NCBI RefSeq assembly: GCF_030519655.1
Contig: NZ_JAUMIT010000001.1
Span: 372,001-436,000, forward strand
Direction of reading: 5' to 3'
DNA from: Wenyingzhuangia gilva
Lineage (GTDB): Bacteria > Bacteroidota > Bacteroidia > Flavobacteriales > Flavobacteriaceae
DNA: 64,000 bases
How positions within the stretch are numbered: position 1 is the first letter of the stretch; each line of letters starts with the position of its first letter. Below the pieces are notes generated by a model. It did no database searches. It was not told where the DNA came from and saw nothing but the letters and a program-made list of their open reading frames with translations. Shown here one piece after another: positions 54,316-62,494 of this stretch. The position numbers were made by a program, and so were the translations under genes.

Positions 54316-54685
54316 GAAAATAAAGAACTGCCTGCTAAATAAACTAACAATCACGATTCTTTTTTAATTCTCATACTTTGTCTTGACACAAAGTATGCAA
54401 AAGTCAAGACTCTAAAAAGAACATCGCTAAAATTCTAATCTCATAACCGAAAACAAAAGAACTCTCTGCGTTCAAACAGCTTTTGTTTTTACGGCCATTT
54501 CAATTGAATTTTTTACGCAATACCCTTTTATGTCAATTAAATTCTACATTAATACTTCCATAAGCTCAGCACAAGTGCAAAACGAACGAAAAAATCTAGG
54601 CTACATAAATTCATCCTATGTTTTAAATTTTCTCTAACTTCAAACTTTTACATTTTCTTTTAACTTCTTATGTTCATTTTTGCTT
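54316..54685. repeat. Repeat unit A, copy 5 (long form)
   Basis: Near-identical to copies 3 and 4, with arms GTCTTGAC / GTCAAGAC at 54380-54387 and 54403-54410 and a changed loop (AAGTATGC). Confidence 0.88.
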
Positions 54686-54767
54686 GATACTTCGACTAGC
54701 TCAGCACAGGCCGCTCGATAACCGATGATGAAGATTAGTGAAGAGTGAGGGGTGAAGAATTTAGAAG

Positions 54768-55748
54768 TTAGGAATTAGGAAGATATCGTTGTTTATTTAC
54801 TTTTATGATGTTTTCCATCTTGATGTAAATTAACACATATAAAATAATCATCAAAAGTATTATCCCTACTGTAAACATGTAGTGTATTTCTATTGGATAA
54901 GGTATAACAAACCTAATAAACACCACTATTACTAACTGTAAAACACTATACAATCCTGCTACCTGAAGATGTGTTAATGGTGTTCTGTCTACTAACTTTT
55001 GATATATATGATGTCTGTGTGCCTCTGTTATATTTTCTTTTATCAGTGCTCTATAAAACACTGTGATGGTTGCATCTATCCCATATACTACAAACAATAG
55101 AATATAAATTGGGGATTGAAATTTATACAACAAGGTAAGGATCATGTATGCCAAAATTATAGCCATAGACATACTTCCAATGTCTCCCGCGAAAAAACGT
55201 GCTTTCTTTCTAAAATTATAATATCCAAAAACCACCAAAGCCAAAAGTTCATAAGCAATCAGTTGATTGCTTATTACAGGAATGTTAAAGTTGACTGTGT
55301 ATATTCCTATCAACACCGCTATGCTATACAAACCTGTAATTCCATTGATTCCATCCATGAAATTATAAAAATTAATAAAGGCTGTTCCTAAAAAAATAGT
55401 TATTAAAGGAATCCAAATGGGTAAATTAAAAAAACCTATTTGATAAATCACTAAAGTTACTGTTACCATCTGAAAAGGAAACCTAATTTTAGGACTTAGT
55501 GTAACCAGGTCATCTATAAAACTTACTGTGGCTATTAATAAGACGGCTATTGAGAAGTAGATCTCTGTGAATCCTACTGACATTTGATCTAATAAAAAAG
55601 CAACAACAAATAAAATTCCTCCTCCTCTGATGGTGGGCACCGTATGAGAGCTCCTCTGATTTGGTTTGTCAATGATGTTTAATTTGTCTGCTAACTTTAA
55701 ATACACTACTGATAAGAAACAAAGCAGTAAGAAGGTGATGATGTACAT
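54768..55748 (-). CDS. WecA/TagO-like undecaprenyl-phosphate sugar-1-phosphate transferase
   Basis: A 326-residue polytopic inner-membrane enzyme of the MraY/WecA (GT4-PNPT) family, transferring HexNAc-1-P to undecaprenyl phosphate to start a glycan chain. Motifs in order: NIIDKPNQRSSH (24-35), IRGGGILF, the Asp-Asp pair SFIDDLVTLSPKIRF, FYNFMDGINGITG (catalytic Asn/Asp) and AHRHHIYQ near the end. About ten TM segments. It lies directly downstream of a second, unrelated initiating enzyme. Its stop is at the edge of repeat cluster 2. Confidence 0.93.
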   Translation of the reverse strand: MYIITFLLLCFLSVVYLKLADKLNIIDKPNQRSSHTVPTIRGGGILFVVAFLLDQMSVGFTEIYFSIAVLLIATVSFIDDLVTLSPKIRFPFQMVTVTLVIYQIGFFNLPIWIPLITIFLGTAFINFYNFMDGINGITGLYSIAVLIGIYTVNFNIPVISNQLIAYELLALVVFGYYNFRKKARFFAGDIGSMSMAIILAYMILTLLYKFQSPIYILLFVVYGIDATITVFYRALIKENITEAHRHHIYQKLVDRTPLTHLQVAGLYSVLQLVIVVFIRFVIPYPIEIHYMFTVGIILLMIILYVLIYIKMENIIKVNKQRYLPNS

Positions 55749-55829
55749 ATCGTTCTTGATATCCTATTTTATTAGGGATCAATAAATGGGTTGTTATTCT
55801 ATACTTCTATTTTATCAACAAATTTGCTA

Positions 55830-57221
55830 TTAAAATGCGTTTTCATCTTTTTTAAAGAACATAGACCAAGCTGTGATACAAATAATTTTTATATCTAAGA
55901 AAAAACTCCAGTTTTCAATATACCAAATATCTGCTTCTGCTCTGTTTGCCATGTCTTTAACAAATTTGGTTTCTCCTCTAAATCCATTGATTTGTGCCCA
56001 ACCAGTTACCCCTGGTTTTGCAAAATGACGTACCATAAATTTGTCAACCAATACTCGATATTCTTCTGTATGTTTTAGCATGTGAGGTCTTGGCCCCACC
56101 AAAGACATGTTATTGATTAGTACGTTGATGATTTGTGGTAGCTCATCAATACTTGTTTTGCGCATAAAAGCTCCGAACTTGGTAATTCTTTTGTCTCCTT
56201 TGGTTGCTTGTTTCGAATCTGAATCTTCATTTACCTCCATACTTCTAAACTTTAAACACTTAAAAGACTCCCCATCTCTACCTGTTCTTAATTGAGAAAA
56301 GAATACTGGTCCTTTGCTTGTTAGTTTTATGATGATGGCAATGATTGGAAATAACCATGAAAAAATTAAGATGATTACCGCTAAAGAAAACACCAAATCA
56401 AAAATTCTTTTGATGAACCTATTTGACAAACTTTGTAAAGGTTCCTTTCTCAATTTCATTACTGGAATGTTCTGCACATAATCAATGGTAAATACCTGAG
56501 ATAAATACTCTGAAAACTCAGGAATTACCCTCACACGAATCATGTTGTTATCCGCATATTGAAACAAATCATTGATCAACTTACTTTGTGAATATGGTAA
56601 AGAGACAATGATTTCATCTATAGTATTTTCTTCAAAAAAAGCAAAAACTTCACTTAAATTCCCTTTGTAATAATCTTTGATTTCTTCTGTGATTTTTGCA
56701 TCTGTGAATACTCCCAAAATATTAAATCCATAGCTAGGATTGACGTATATTTTTTTTATCAGACTGGTGACATTTTTGTTCATCCCTACCATGACTATTC
56801 TACTTTCTTTATTCCCCTTTCTTCTGGTGTACTTTAACCAATAAGTCAGGGCCATTCTCCAAATAATCATTAATACAAAAAAAGTCAACAAAGTTGCCAA
56901 CACAAAACTTCTTGAAAACTTATAATTGGTTCCTATGAAAATTAATCCTGTGCTGATAAAACCAAAAATTAAAAATGCTCTGGTATTTTTGGTAAATACT
57001 CTGTGCATTTGAATGATTCTAGGCACATCATACAAACCTGATTTTAATCCTACAATTGCCCATACTATTAACCATGCTAATATTAACCCATTGTATAATA
57101 TTTTGTCTGGTATTTCCCAATTAAAAATGGTTTGTTTGGCTAAAAAAAAGGATATTAATAACAACAGTAAATCTACTGTTAAAGAAAGAATGGATATGTT
57201 TTTATTCTTTTGTGCGAACAT
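55830..57221 (-). CDS. Undecaprenyl-phosphate glucose/galactose phosphotransferase (WcaJ-like)
   Basis: A 463-residue polyisoprenyl-phosphate hexose-1-phosphate transferase. It has four N-terminal TM segments, a CoA-binding-like Rossmann domain (IVMVGMNKNVTSLIKKI), then a fifth membrane helix and the catalytic bacterial sugar-transferase domain: KRIFDLVFSLAVIILIF, KGPVFFSQLRTGRDGESFKCLKFRSM, RKTSIDELPQIINVL and LVGPRPHM, GVTGWAQINGFRG. Full-length for the family. It would start the repeat unit with a hexose-1-phosphate. First gene of block 2. Confidence 0.94.
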   Translation of the reverse strand: MFAQKNKNISILSLTVDLLLLLISFFLAKQTIFNWEIPDKILYNGLILAWLIVWAIVGLKSGLYDVPRIIQMHRVFTKNTRAFLIFGFISTGLIFIGTNYKFSRSFVLATLLTFFVLMIIWRMALTYWLKYTRRKGNKESRIVMVGMNKNVTSLIKKIYVNPSYGFNILGVFTDAKITEEIKDYYKGNLSEVFAFFEENTIDEIIVSLPYSQSKLINDLFQYADNNMIRVRVIPEFSEYLSQVFTIDYVQNIPVMKLRKEPLQSLSNRFIKRIFDLVFSLAVIILIFSWLFPIIAIIIKLTSKGPVFFSQLRTGRDGESFKCLKFRSMEVNEDSDSKQATKGDKRITKFGAFMRKTSIDELPQIINVLINNMSLVGPRPHMLKHTEEYRVLVDKFMVRHFAKPGVTGWAQINGFRGETKFVKDMANRAEADIWYIENWSFFLDIKIICITAWSMFFKKDENAF

Positions 57222-57234
57222 GGCTTTTTTTTAG

Positions 57235-58002
57235 TGAAATTAATCAAAGTAAAACTAACAACAGAATTAATTTTGTTTTCTTAACATAGTTTAATGAACA
57301 AACTTAAAAATATTTTGTGATATATGTTAGTGATGATTTGTTTAAAATACTTTATTTGATGATGGCGTTTTGGTTAAGAAGGCTCAACGCTGGTTTTTCA
57401 AGGTTGAGAATAGTGGATAGTGAGGAGTGAACGGTGAATGGTGAGGAGTGTTTAGTATGAACGCTCCTTGCTTAAAAATCTAAACTCAAAGATTTTAAAG
57501 CTTTAGTTTATTACTCTTTCTTGACACTTCGATTAGTTGCTACAAAAGAAGCCACTAAAACTGCTATAAAGGACTTCAAAACTAACTGGGATCTAAATTT
57601 TCTTGTGCTATTAAAAGTTTGGAAAACAATTGGGATGAGCTTACTGTATTCTTTGATTTTCCAATTGAAAAAAGCACCATCATTTACACCACAAATCTTA
57701 TAGAAAATCTGAACGGAAATAATAAGGAAATACACCAAAAAAACTCTAGTTTACAACATATGAAGCTGTTATGGGATCTGTATTTCTAGCCCTTAGAGGA
57801 AGTACTAAAAAATGGACAATGACAATCCGAAATTAGGGAGTCATACTCAATCAATTTTTAGCTCTATTTGAAAACAGGATTCGACTTTAAATAACTTAAC
57901 CCTGAAGTTTTAACACTTATACACTTTTTAGGATCGTATCTTCTAAATTAGAAAACACTCTTTTTAACTCCTCATCTTGTGCTAAGAATAAGAAGTAATT
58001 TT
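57235..58002. other. Gene-free gap with repeat debris and an IS remnant (cluster 3)
   Basis: 770 bp between block 2 and block 3. 57360-57460 carries the GTGAGGAGTGAACGG-type strings seen in clusters 1 and 2; 57530-57893 is the IS256 remnant; 57894-58002 holds a 31-codon open stretch on the minus strand directly behind the GT2 gene. No promoter recognised. Confidence 0.7.
57530..57893 (+). pseudogene. Decayed IS256-family transposase, C-terminal remnant
   Basis: Translating across frames gives recognisable IS256 transposase pieces: VATKEATKTAIKDFKTNWD near 57533, then after a frame change AIKSLENNWDELTVFFDFPI and IIYTTNLIENLNG (57607-57714), then after another change AVMGSVFLALRGSTKKWT with TIRN, stop, GVILNQFLALFENRIRL (57769-57893). 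The conserved Trp codon in IRNWG is TAG here. At least two frameshifts and one nonsense change, and loss of the N-terminal two thirds with the first catalytic Asp residues, make it inactive. Left and right inverted repeats were not found. Confidence 0.85.
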
Positions 58003-58764
58003 CTAGCTGTAAGTTTTAATTTTAGGAATGATGTATTGTGGAATTTTTCTTGCTATTTTGCAAAACAAGGTAAACTGTCCCCATAAGTTTTTCTTCCTTA
58101 TGATTTGTAAATCCTCTGTTGACTTTAACTTTTGTAATTTAGGAGTCGTACTTTTTCCTCCTAAGCGCATTTTTACCACCCAATTATTTAAAAATTGTTT
58201 TTTGATGTTTTTTTCTTGAAACCATCTTAAGGAAATTTCGTAATCACTGGCTATTCGGTAAGACTCATCATACATTCCATATTTGTTGAATACCTCCTTT
58301 TTTACATAAATGGTAGTATGTAAAGGAATCCAACCAAAGTTTAAATATCTTTTCTTATGATTTTTTGCTTTGTATATACGTTTTACCTGTGTGATGTCTT
58401 CTTTGTTCACGTACATTCCATTGGCATATACTAAATCTGCTTGGGTTTGTTGAAAAGTGTCTGCAATTTGTTGGATGGTGTTTTTACTATAAAACAAATC
58501 ATCTGAATGCAAAATTCCAATTATATCACCAGTCGCTGCTTTGATTCCTTTGTTTAAAGCGTTGTATAACCCTTTGTCTTTTTCTGAAAGATAATAGCCC
58601 AATTGAGGAATATAAGGTTCTATTTCTTTTTGAGTTCCATCCTTAGAACCTCCATCAATGATGATATGCTCTATGTTTTTATAACTTTGACTCAAAACAG
58701 ATTGAATGCAACTTTCTATACAAGCTGCATTGTTATATACAATGGTGATGATAGATATTTTCAT
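58003..58764 (-). CDS. Glycosyltransferase family 2
   Basis: A 253-residue GT-A glycosyltransferase. It has the typical nucleotide-binding start ISIITIVYNNAACIESCIQSVLSQ, HIIIDGGSKDGT, and the DxD-like metal motif GILHSDDLFY near residue 81-90, then SEKDKGLYNALNKG, a pattern of the WcaE/WbbD-like colanic-acid branch. Cytosolic or membrane-associated, adding one sugar to the lipid-linked unit. Starts eight bases after the upstream GT2 gene. Directly behind its stop lies a separate 31-codon open frame. Confidence 0.92.
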   Translation of the reverse strand: MKISIITIVYNNAACIESCIQSVLSQSYKNIEHIIIDGGSKDGTQKEIEPYIPQLGYYLSEKDKGLYNALNKGIKAATGDIIGILHSDDLFYSKNTIQQIADTFQQTQADLVYANGMYVNKEDITQVKRIYKAKNHKKRYLNFGWIPLHTTIYVKKEVFNKYGMYDESYRIASDYEISLRWFQEKNIKKQFLNNWVVKMRLGGKSTTPKLQKLKSTEDLQIIRKKNLWGQFTLFCKIARKIPQYIIPKIKTYS

Positions 58765-58772
58765 GTTGATTC

Positions 58773-59678
58773 TTATTTAGTACTGTACTCCTTTTTAATA
58801 AATTCAATTATTTCTTGCTCGTCATTTTTAAATTTTAATTTTAATTCATAAATTTTGGCATCCACTAAAAAACGATACCAAAACCCTTGGAGTATGTGCC
58901 ATACAAAACCAGACTTCCCATCTAAAAATCCTAGTTTAAAAAAATATCTATATGAAAAATAAATAAAAGGTCTTAAAAATAATGGAAATTTTAAATATGC
59001 TAATTTTAAATATCTTTTCCTTTGTTCCCCAGTTCCAAAAAAATTAGGTTCTACACTACTTTTAGAAAATATTTGATATTTAGTATCTAATAAATCAACT
59101 ACTTCTCTAGTTGCATAGTGGTTGTGTTTGTCTGTCCACCAAGTTAAATTATTAAAATTTTCATCTACTTGTACACAATCTAATTGTGTAGTGGTTCCTT
59201 CGGTTAATTTGATATGTTCATCCATCCACCTATTTTCACAAAACCCCTTACCATATTTCCATATTTTTAAATGCCATACAGGAAACCAACCTCCATGTAA
59301 TAATGGTTTATCCATGAAAATTATTTTTCTTTTTATATATATCCCCGTTATGTCTTGATCAAGGTTTGACAAAGACTTCTTTAAATCTAATTTTTTATTA
59401 TCTTCATAATATTCATCAGCATCTATACGCCATACCCATTGTGATTGAATATCACAATTTTCTAAAGCCCAATTAAACTGCGTTGCATAGTTTACCCATG
59501 GATTTTGATATACTCTGGCTCCTAAACTCTCTGCTATTTCTAAAGTCTTGTCTTTACTAAAAGAGTCTACAATAAAAATTTCATCAACTGTATTTTTTAA
59601 GGAGTTTATACATCTTGAGATATGTTGTTCCTCATTATATGTTAAAATTATTGCTGCAATTTTATTTAGTGAATCCAT
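58773..59678 (-). CDS. Glycosyltransferase family 2 (WaaE/KdtX-like)
   Basis: A 301-residue GT-A enzyme: AAIILTYNEEQHISRCINSLK start, EIFIVDSFSKDKT, and the DxD motif WVWRIDADEYYED near residue 84-96, followed by HGGWFPVWHLKIWKYGKG. This layout resembles the WaaE/LgtF group of beta-glucosyl or heptosyl transferases. Precise donor unknown. Its start overlaps the stop of the upstream acetyltransferase gene by one base, so translation is likely coupled. Confidence 0.9.
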   Translation of the reverse strand: MDSLNKIAAIILTYNEEQHISRCINSLKNTVDEIFIVDSFSKDKTLEIAESLGARVYQNPWVNYATQFNWALENCDIQSQWVWRIDADEYYEDNKKLDLKKSLSNLDQDITGIYIKRKIIFMDKPLLHGGWFPVWHLKIWKYGKGFCENRWMDEHIKLTEGTTTQLDCVQVDENFNNLTWWTDKHNHYATREVVDLLDTKYQIFSKSSVEPNFFGTGEQRKRYLKLAYLKFPLFLRPFIYFSYRYFFKLGFLDGKSGFVWHILQGFWYRFLVDAKIYELKLKFKNDEQEIIEFIKKEYSTK

Positions 59679-60232
59679 TATTTTAACTCTCTTTTTTTTA
59701 TAAATTTAGCAGGATTCCCACCTATAACTGTCCACTCTTCTACATTTTTAAACACAGCCGATCTAGCTCCAATTACAGAACCCTGTTTAATAGTTACTCC
59801 AGGGCCAATAAATGCATCTGCAGCCACCCACACTTTATCCTCTATTATTATTGGTGCTAAAAACAATTCATGATTTAAACTTGTAAAATCATGACTTGAA
59901 GCACATAAGTAAGTTTTTTGTGATATAGTTACATCTGAACCAATTTTAATCATCCCTTGATTATAACAATCTACTTTAGGACCTAAACAAGAATATGCTC
60001 CCATTTTTAAATTCCAAGGAGCCCATATTTTAACACTAGAATTTACCATTGCATTCCAACTTATTTGAGCCCCAAATAATCTAAGAATGAAAACTCTCCA
60101 TTTTTTAAAAACACGTAACTTAAAAGGCTTAAATAAAAAAATGTAAACGACTCCCCATAAAGCTCTTTTAATTTTGTTCTTAAAAGAAAACTTATGTCTT
60201 GTTGTTGTATTATTAACTATTCCCTCATCCAT
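59678..60232 (-). CDS. Putative colanic-acid-type acetyltransferase (WcaF-like, hexapeptide fold)
   Basis: A 184-residue left-handed beta-helix acetyltransferase. Hexapeptide repeats run from about 60 to 165 (VKIWAPWNLKMG, IKIGSDVTISQKTYLCASSHD, KVWVAADAFIGPGVTIKQGSVIGARS), with the catalytic His in CASSHDF and the GGNPAKFIKKR C-terminal motif. The N-terminal region with WGVVYIFLFKPFKLRVFKKWRVFILRLFGA matches WcaF-type enzymes. It would O-acetylate a sugar of the repeat unit. Confidence 0.9.
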   Translation of the reverse strand: MDEGIVNNTTTRHKFSFKNKIKRALWGVVYIFLFKPFKLRVFKKWRVFILRLFGAQISWNAMVNSSVKIWAPWNLKMGAYSCLGPKVDCYNQGMIKIGSDVTISQKTYLCASSHDFTSLNHELFLAPIIIEDKVWVAADAFIGPGVTIKQGSVIGARSAVFKNVEEWTVIGGNPAKFIKKRELK

Positions 60233-60243
60233 TTTGCTATCTA

Positions 60244-61380
60244 TTATGAGTTAATTGCCTCTACTAAAAAATTAATTGATTTTTGTCTTTCCTCCTCCAA
60301 TACTTTATTTGCATAGGCGAAATCTATATCTAAAAAACCTTCTGGATATGGACTATTTTCTTTTATTAACCTATTTTCTAAATTTACCATTCTCAATAAA
60401 TTTTCTTGTCTGGCATTGTTATTTTTAGTTGCTGGAGCAATTGTGTAAAATGGTTTTTGAAAAATTAAAGAAAAAACTGATCCATGAAAAGAATTGGTTA
60501 AGACAAAAGATGCACCTGCATATAGACCTAAAAACTCTGAAGGTCCCGCATCCACAATATTTAATATTGATGCATCTTTCTCTTTGTTTACAGAATTAAA
60601 ACAAACCCTTATGATTTTATATCCAGTTTGTTTTTGTATTTCTAGTGCTAAATTTGTTATGTATGGTGAATATGTAAGTATATACATCAAAATATATGGT
60701 TCTTCACTTTTATACTTAACCATTTTAGATTCCCATTCAGATTTGGTCAGTAACAAAGTAGGATCTACAACCTGAGTAGCTTCTCTATTCGTAATTTCTT
60801 TTATGAGTTTAACACCCGATGATTCTCTACAAGAAATAACATCTAAACTTTCAAAACACTTTTTATATGTGGGATAGAAATCTTTGTTTAAGCTTCCTAC
60901 ACCAAAACTAGATGCAAAAGAAATTCTCTTTTTATCTTTTGGAGCAAAAGTTAAAAAGTATGGTTCAATAGATGTTCTCGTATTTGGGTTCCATACTTGA
61001 TCACTTCCTACTATATATACATCATAATCCTTTTTATTATCATATAATTCAGAAATACTTCTTATGGGTTTAGAAATATTAGTATTTTCCTTATGAAACT
61101 TATCAAATCTTTCTTTTCTTATTTTTGTGTTTTGTGGATGCGTTAACTTGTTATATTTATCAATCCACTTTAACACTATCCCTTTTACATTCGTAAGTAT
61201 ATCTATTTTAACAATAGGATTAGATTTTTTTTCTGGTCTATAATCTTTATGTTTGTAATATAAATAATTAATAATCTCATTATCATAACCTAAATCTCTA
61301 AGCTTTATGTTTAATGCAGATGCTTGAAGTTCCGCACCGTAATTATTAACGTTAAGTATTGTGATAATTCCTATTTTCAT
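60244..61380 (-). CDS. Polysaccharide pyruvyl transferase family protein
   Basis: A 378-residue cytosolic protein of the PF04230 family, which adds ketal-linked pyruvate from PEP to sugars of EPS or capsules. Sequence marks: IITILNVNNYGAELQASAL at the start, VYIVGSDQVWNPNTRTS, FASSFGVGSLN, RESSGVKLIKEI, VVDPTLLLTKSEW and the His-containing TNSFHGSVFSLIFQKPF. Together with the acetyltransferase next to it, it suggests an acidic, decorated repeat unit. Confidence 0.93.
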   Translation of the reverse strand: MKIGIITILNVNNYGAELQASALNIKLRDLGYDNEIINYLYYKHKDYRPEKKSNPIVKIDILTNVKGIVLKWIDKYNKLTHPQNTKIRKERFDKFHKENTNISKPIRSISELYDNKKDYDVYIVGSDQVWNPNTRTSIEPYFLTFAPKDKKRISFASSFGVGSLNKDFYPTYKKCFESLDVISCRESSGVKLIKEITNREATQVVDPTLLLTKSEWESKMVKYKSEEPYILMYILTYSPYITNLALEIQKQTGYKIIRVCFNSVNKEKDASILNIVDAGPSEFLGLYAGASFVLTNSFHGSVFSLIFQKPFYTIAPATKNNNARQENLLRMVNLENRLIKENSPYPEGFLDIDFAYANKVLEEERQKSINFLVEAINS

Positions 61381-61407
61381 AATTGTATTGGTATTTAGAC
61401 TATAATC

Positions 61408-62493
61408 TTATTTGTTTTTTAACACACGTTTATACATATCAAAAATAGCACTACCAACAGATGATATGGTATATTTATTATTAATTAATTCAATCCCATT
61501 TTCTCCCATTTTCTTTAATTGATCTGAAGATAGCGAGCTTAACTCTAATATTGTATTTTTTATATTTTCTACACTTAAATCAATCCATTTCCCACAATGG
61601 AACTCATTAAGTTCCTCCCATGGTGTCCCCATTGTAGTTATTGCTGGTACTCCAACTGCTAATGCTTCTGCTACAACAATTCCAAAATTCTCACTATAAG
61701 TTGGCAGAATGAATATATCTGCACTACGAATAAAATCCCACTTTGTTTCGCCATATTTAGATCCAACAAATGAAATTCCTTTAATTTTTTTTACTTCAAT
61801 ATCTTTTTTAAGATTTTTTATATATTCCGCATTACCATCACCTGCAATTTCAATAGACCAACCAATATCTTGAATTTGCTCCCATGCATCTATAAGTAGT
61901 TCTATACCTTTCTTTGGGTGAATTCTTGATAGGAACACTATTTTTTTTGTCCCAAAAGTTTTCTTTACGTCCTTAACCTCATCCAACACTATACCATTAG
62001 GTATAATCTTCTCTGTATTATTAAAACCTAACTTATGAATATTATCTCTTTCTAGAGTACAAGTAGCATGAATCGCTTCAGCTAGTTTCAAATCACGTTT
62101 TTGATATAAAAACATAGCTATTCTCTTTTTCCAAGGGTTATTATTCATAATCCAAGGCTCTAACATTCCTCTAGGTGTAATTATATATGGGATGCCTTTT
62201 ATTCTAGCTATTAATGCCATTACATGAATGTATGGATCCCAAACGTGTTGTAGATGTATTAGGTCTACTTTGTCTTTAGATAAAAACATACCATCTTTAA
62301 ACAATTTAAAAATAGTCTTAAAAGATACTTTAAATTTTGCTGTTGTATTAACTTTAACAGGGTTCTTACTAGGTCTGGTATATATTTCTATATCAACCCC
62401 TAATTTTGAAAGAGCCTCACAACTTTGTGGCACACTCCTAGAAGGCCCCCCGGCACTAATATCTAAAGAACCTACTACATGAATTACTTTCAT
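61408..62493 (-). CDS. Glycosyltransferase family 4
   Basis: A 361-residue GT-B enzyme: VVGSLDISAGGPSRSVPQSCEAL at the N-terminus (GGxxR/S loop), YIITPRGMLEPW in the acceptor domain, and the GT4 C-terminal motif IVFLSRIHPKKGIELLIDAW and FILPTYSENFGIVVAEALAVGVPAITT with the E-x7-E pair. The PRGMLEPW motif is common in colanic-acid WcaI/WcaL-like and capsule enzymes. Starts one base after the stop of the upstream GT2 gene. Confidence 0.93.
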   Translation of the reverse strand: MKVIHVVGSLDISAGGPSRSVPQSCEALSKLGVDIEIYTRPSKNPVKVNTTAKFKVSFKTIFKLFKDGMFLSKDKVDLIHLQHVWDPYIHVMALIARIKGIPYIITPRGMLEPWIMNNNPWKKRIAMFLYQKRDLKLAEAIHATCTLERDNIHKLGFNNTEKIIPNGIVLDEVKDVKKTFGTKKIVFLSRIHPKKGIELLIDAWEQIQDIGWSIEIAGDGNAEYIKNLKKDIEVKKIKGISFVGSKYGETKWDFIRSADIFILPTYSENFGIVVAEALAVGVPAITTMGTPWEELNEFHCGKWIDLSVENIKNTILELSSLSSDQLKKMGENGIELINNKYTISSVGSAIFDMYKRVLKNK

Positions 62494-62494
62494 A

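Larger units (their letters stand above)
52740..54765. repeat. Non-coding repeat cluster 2 inside the polysaccharide locus
   Basis: About 2 kb without a credible gene, made of three copies of unit A and the same box-type repeats as cluster 1. Composite units of about 550 bp (53330-53880 and 54120-54685) are near-identical to each other. Short open frames here are translations of repeat text and are not genes. Whether a promoter for block 1 lies here could not be seen. Confidence 0.82.

Noticed and set aside
54083-54350. Two overlapping small open frames in repeat cluster 2
   Set aside because: Same repeat text (LTTHYSLLTT-like translations); not conserved as protein.
57511-57738. Open frames on both strands over the IS remnant
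   Set aside because: The plus frame is only one piece of the broken IS256 transposase, and the minus frame is its shadow.
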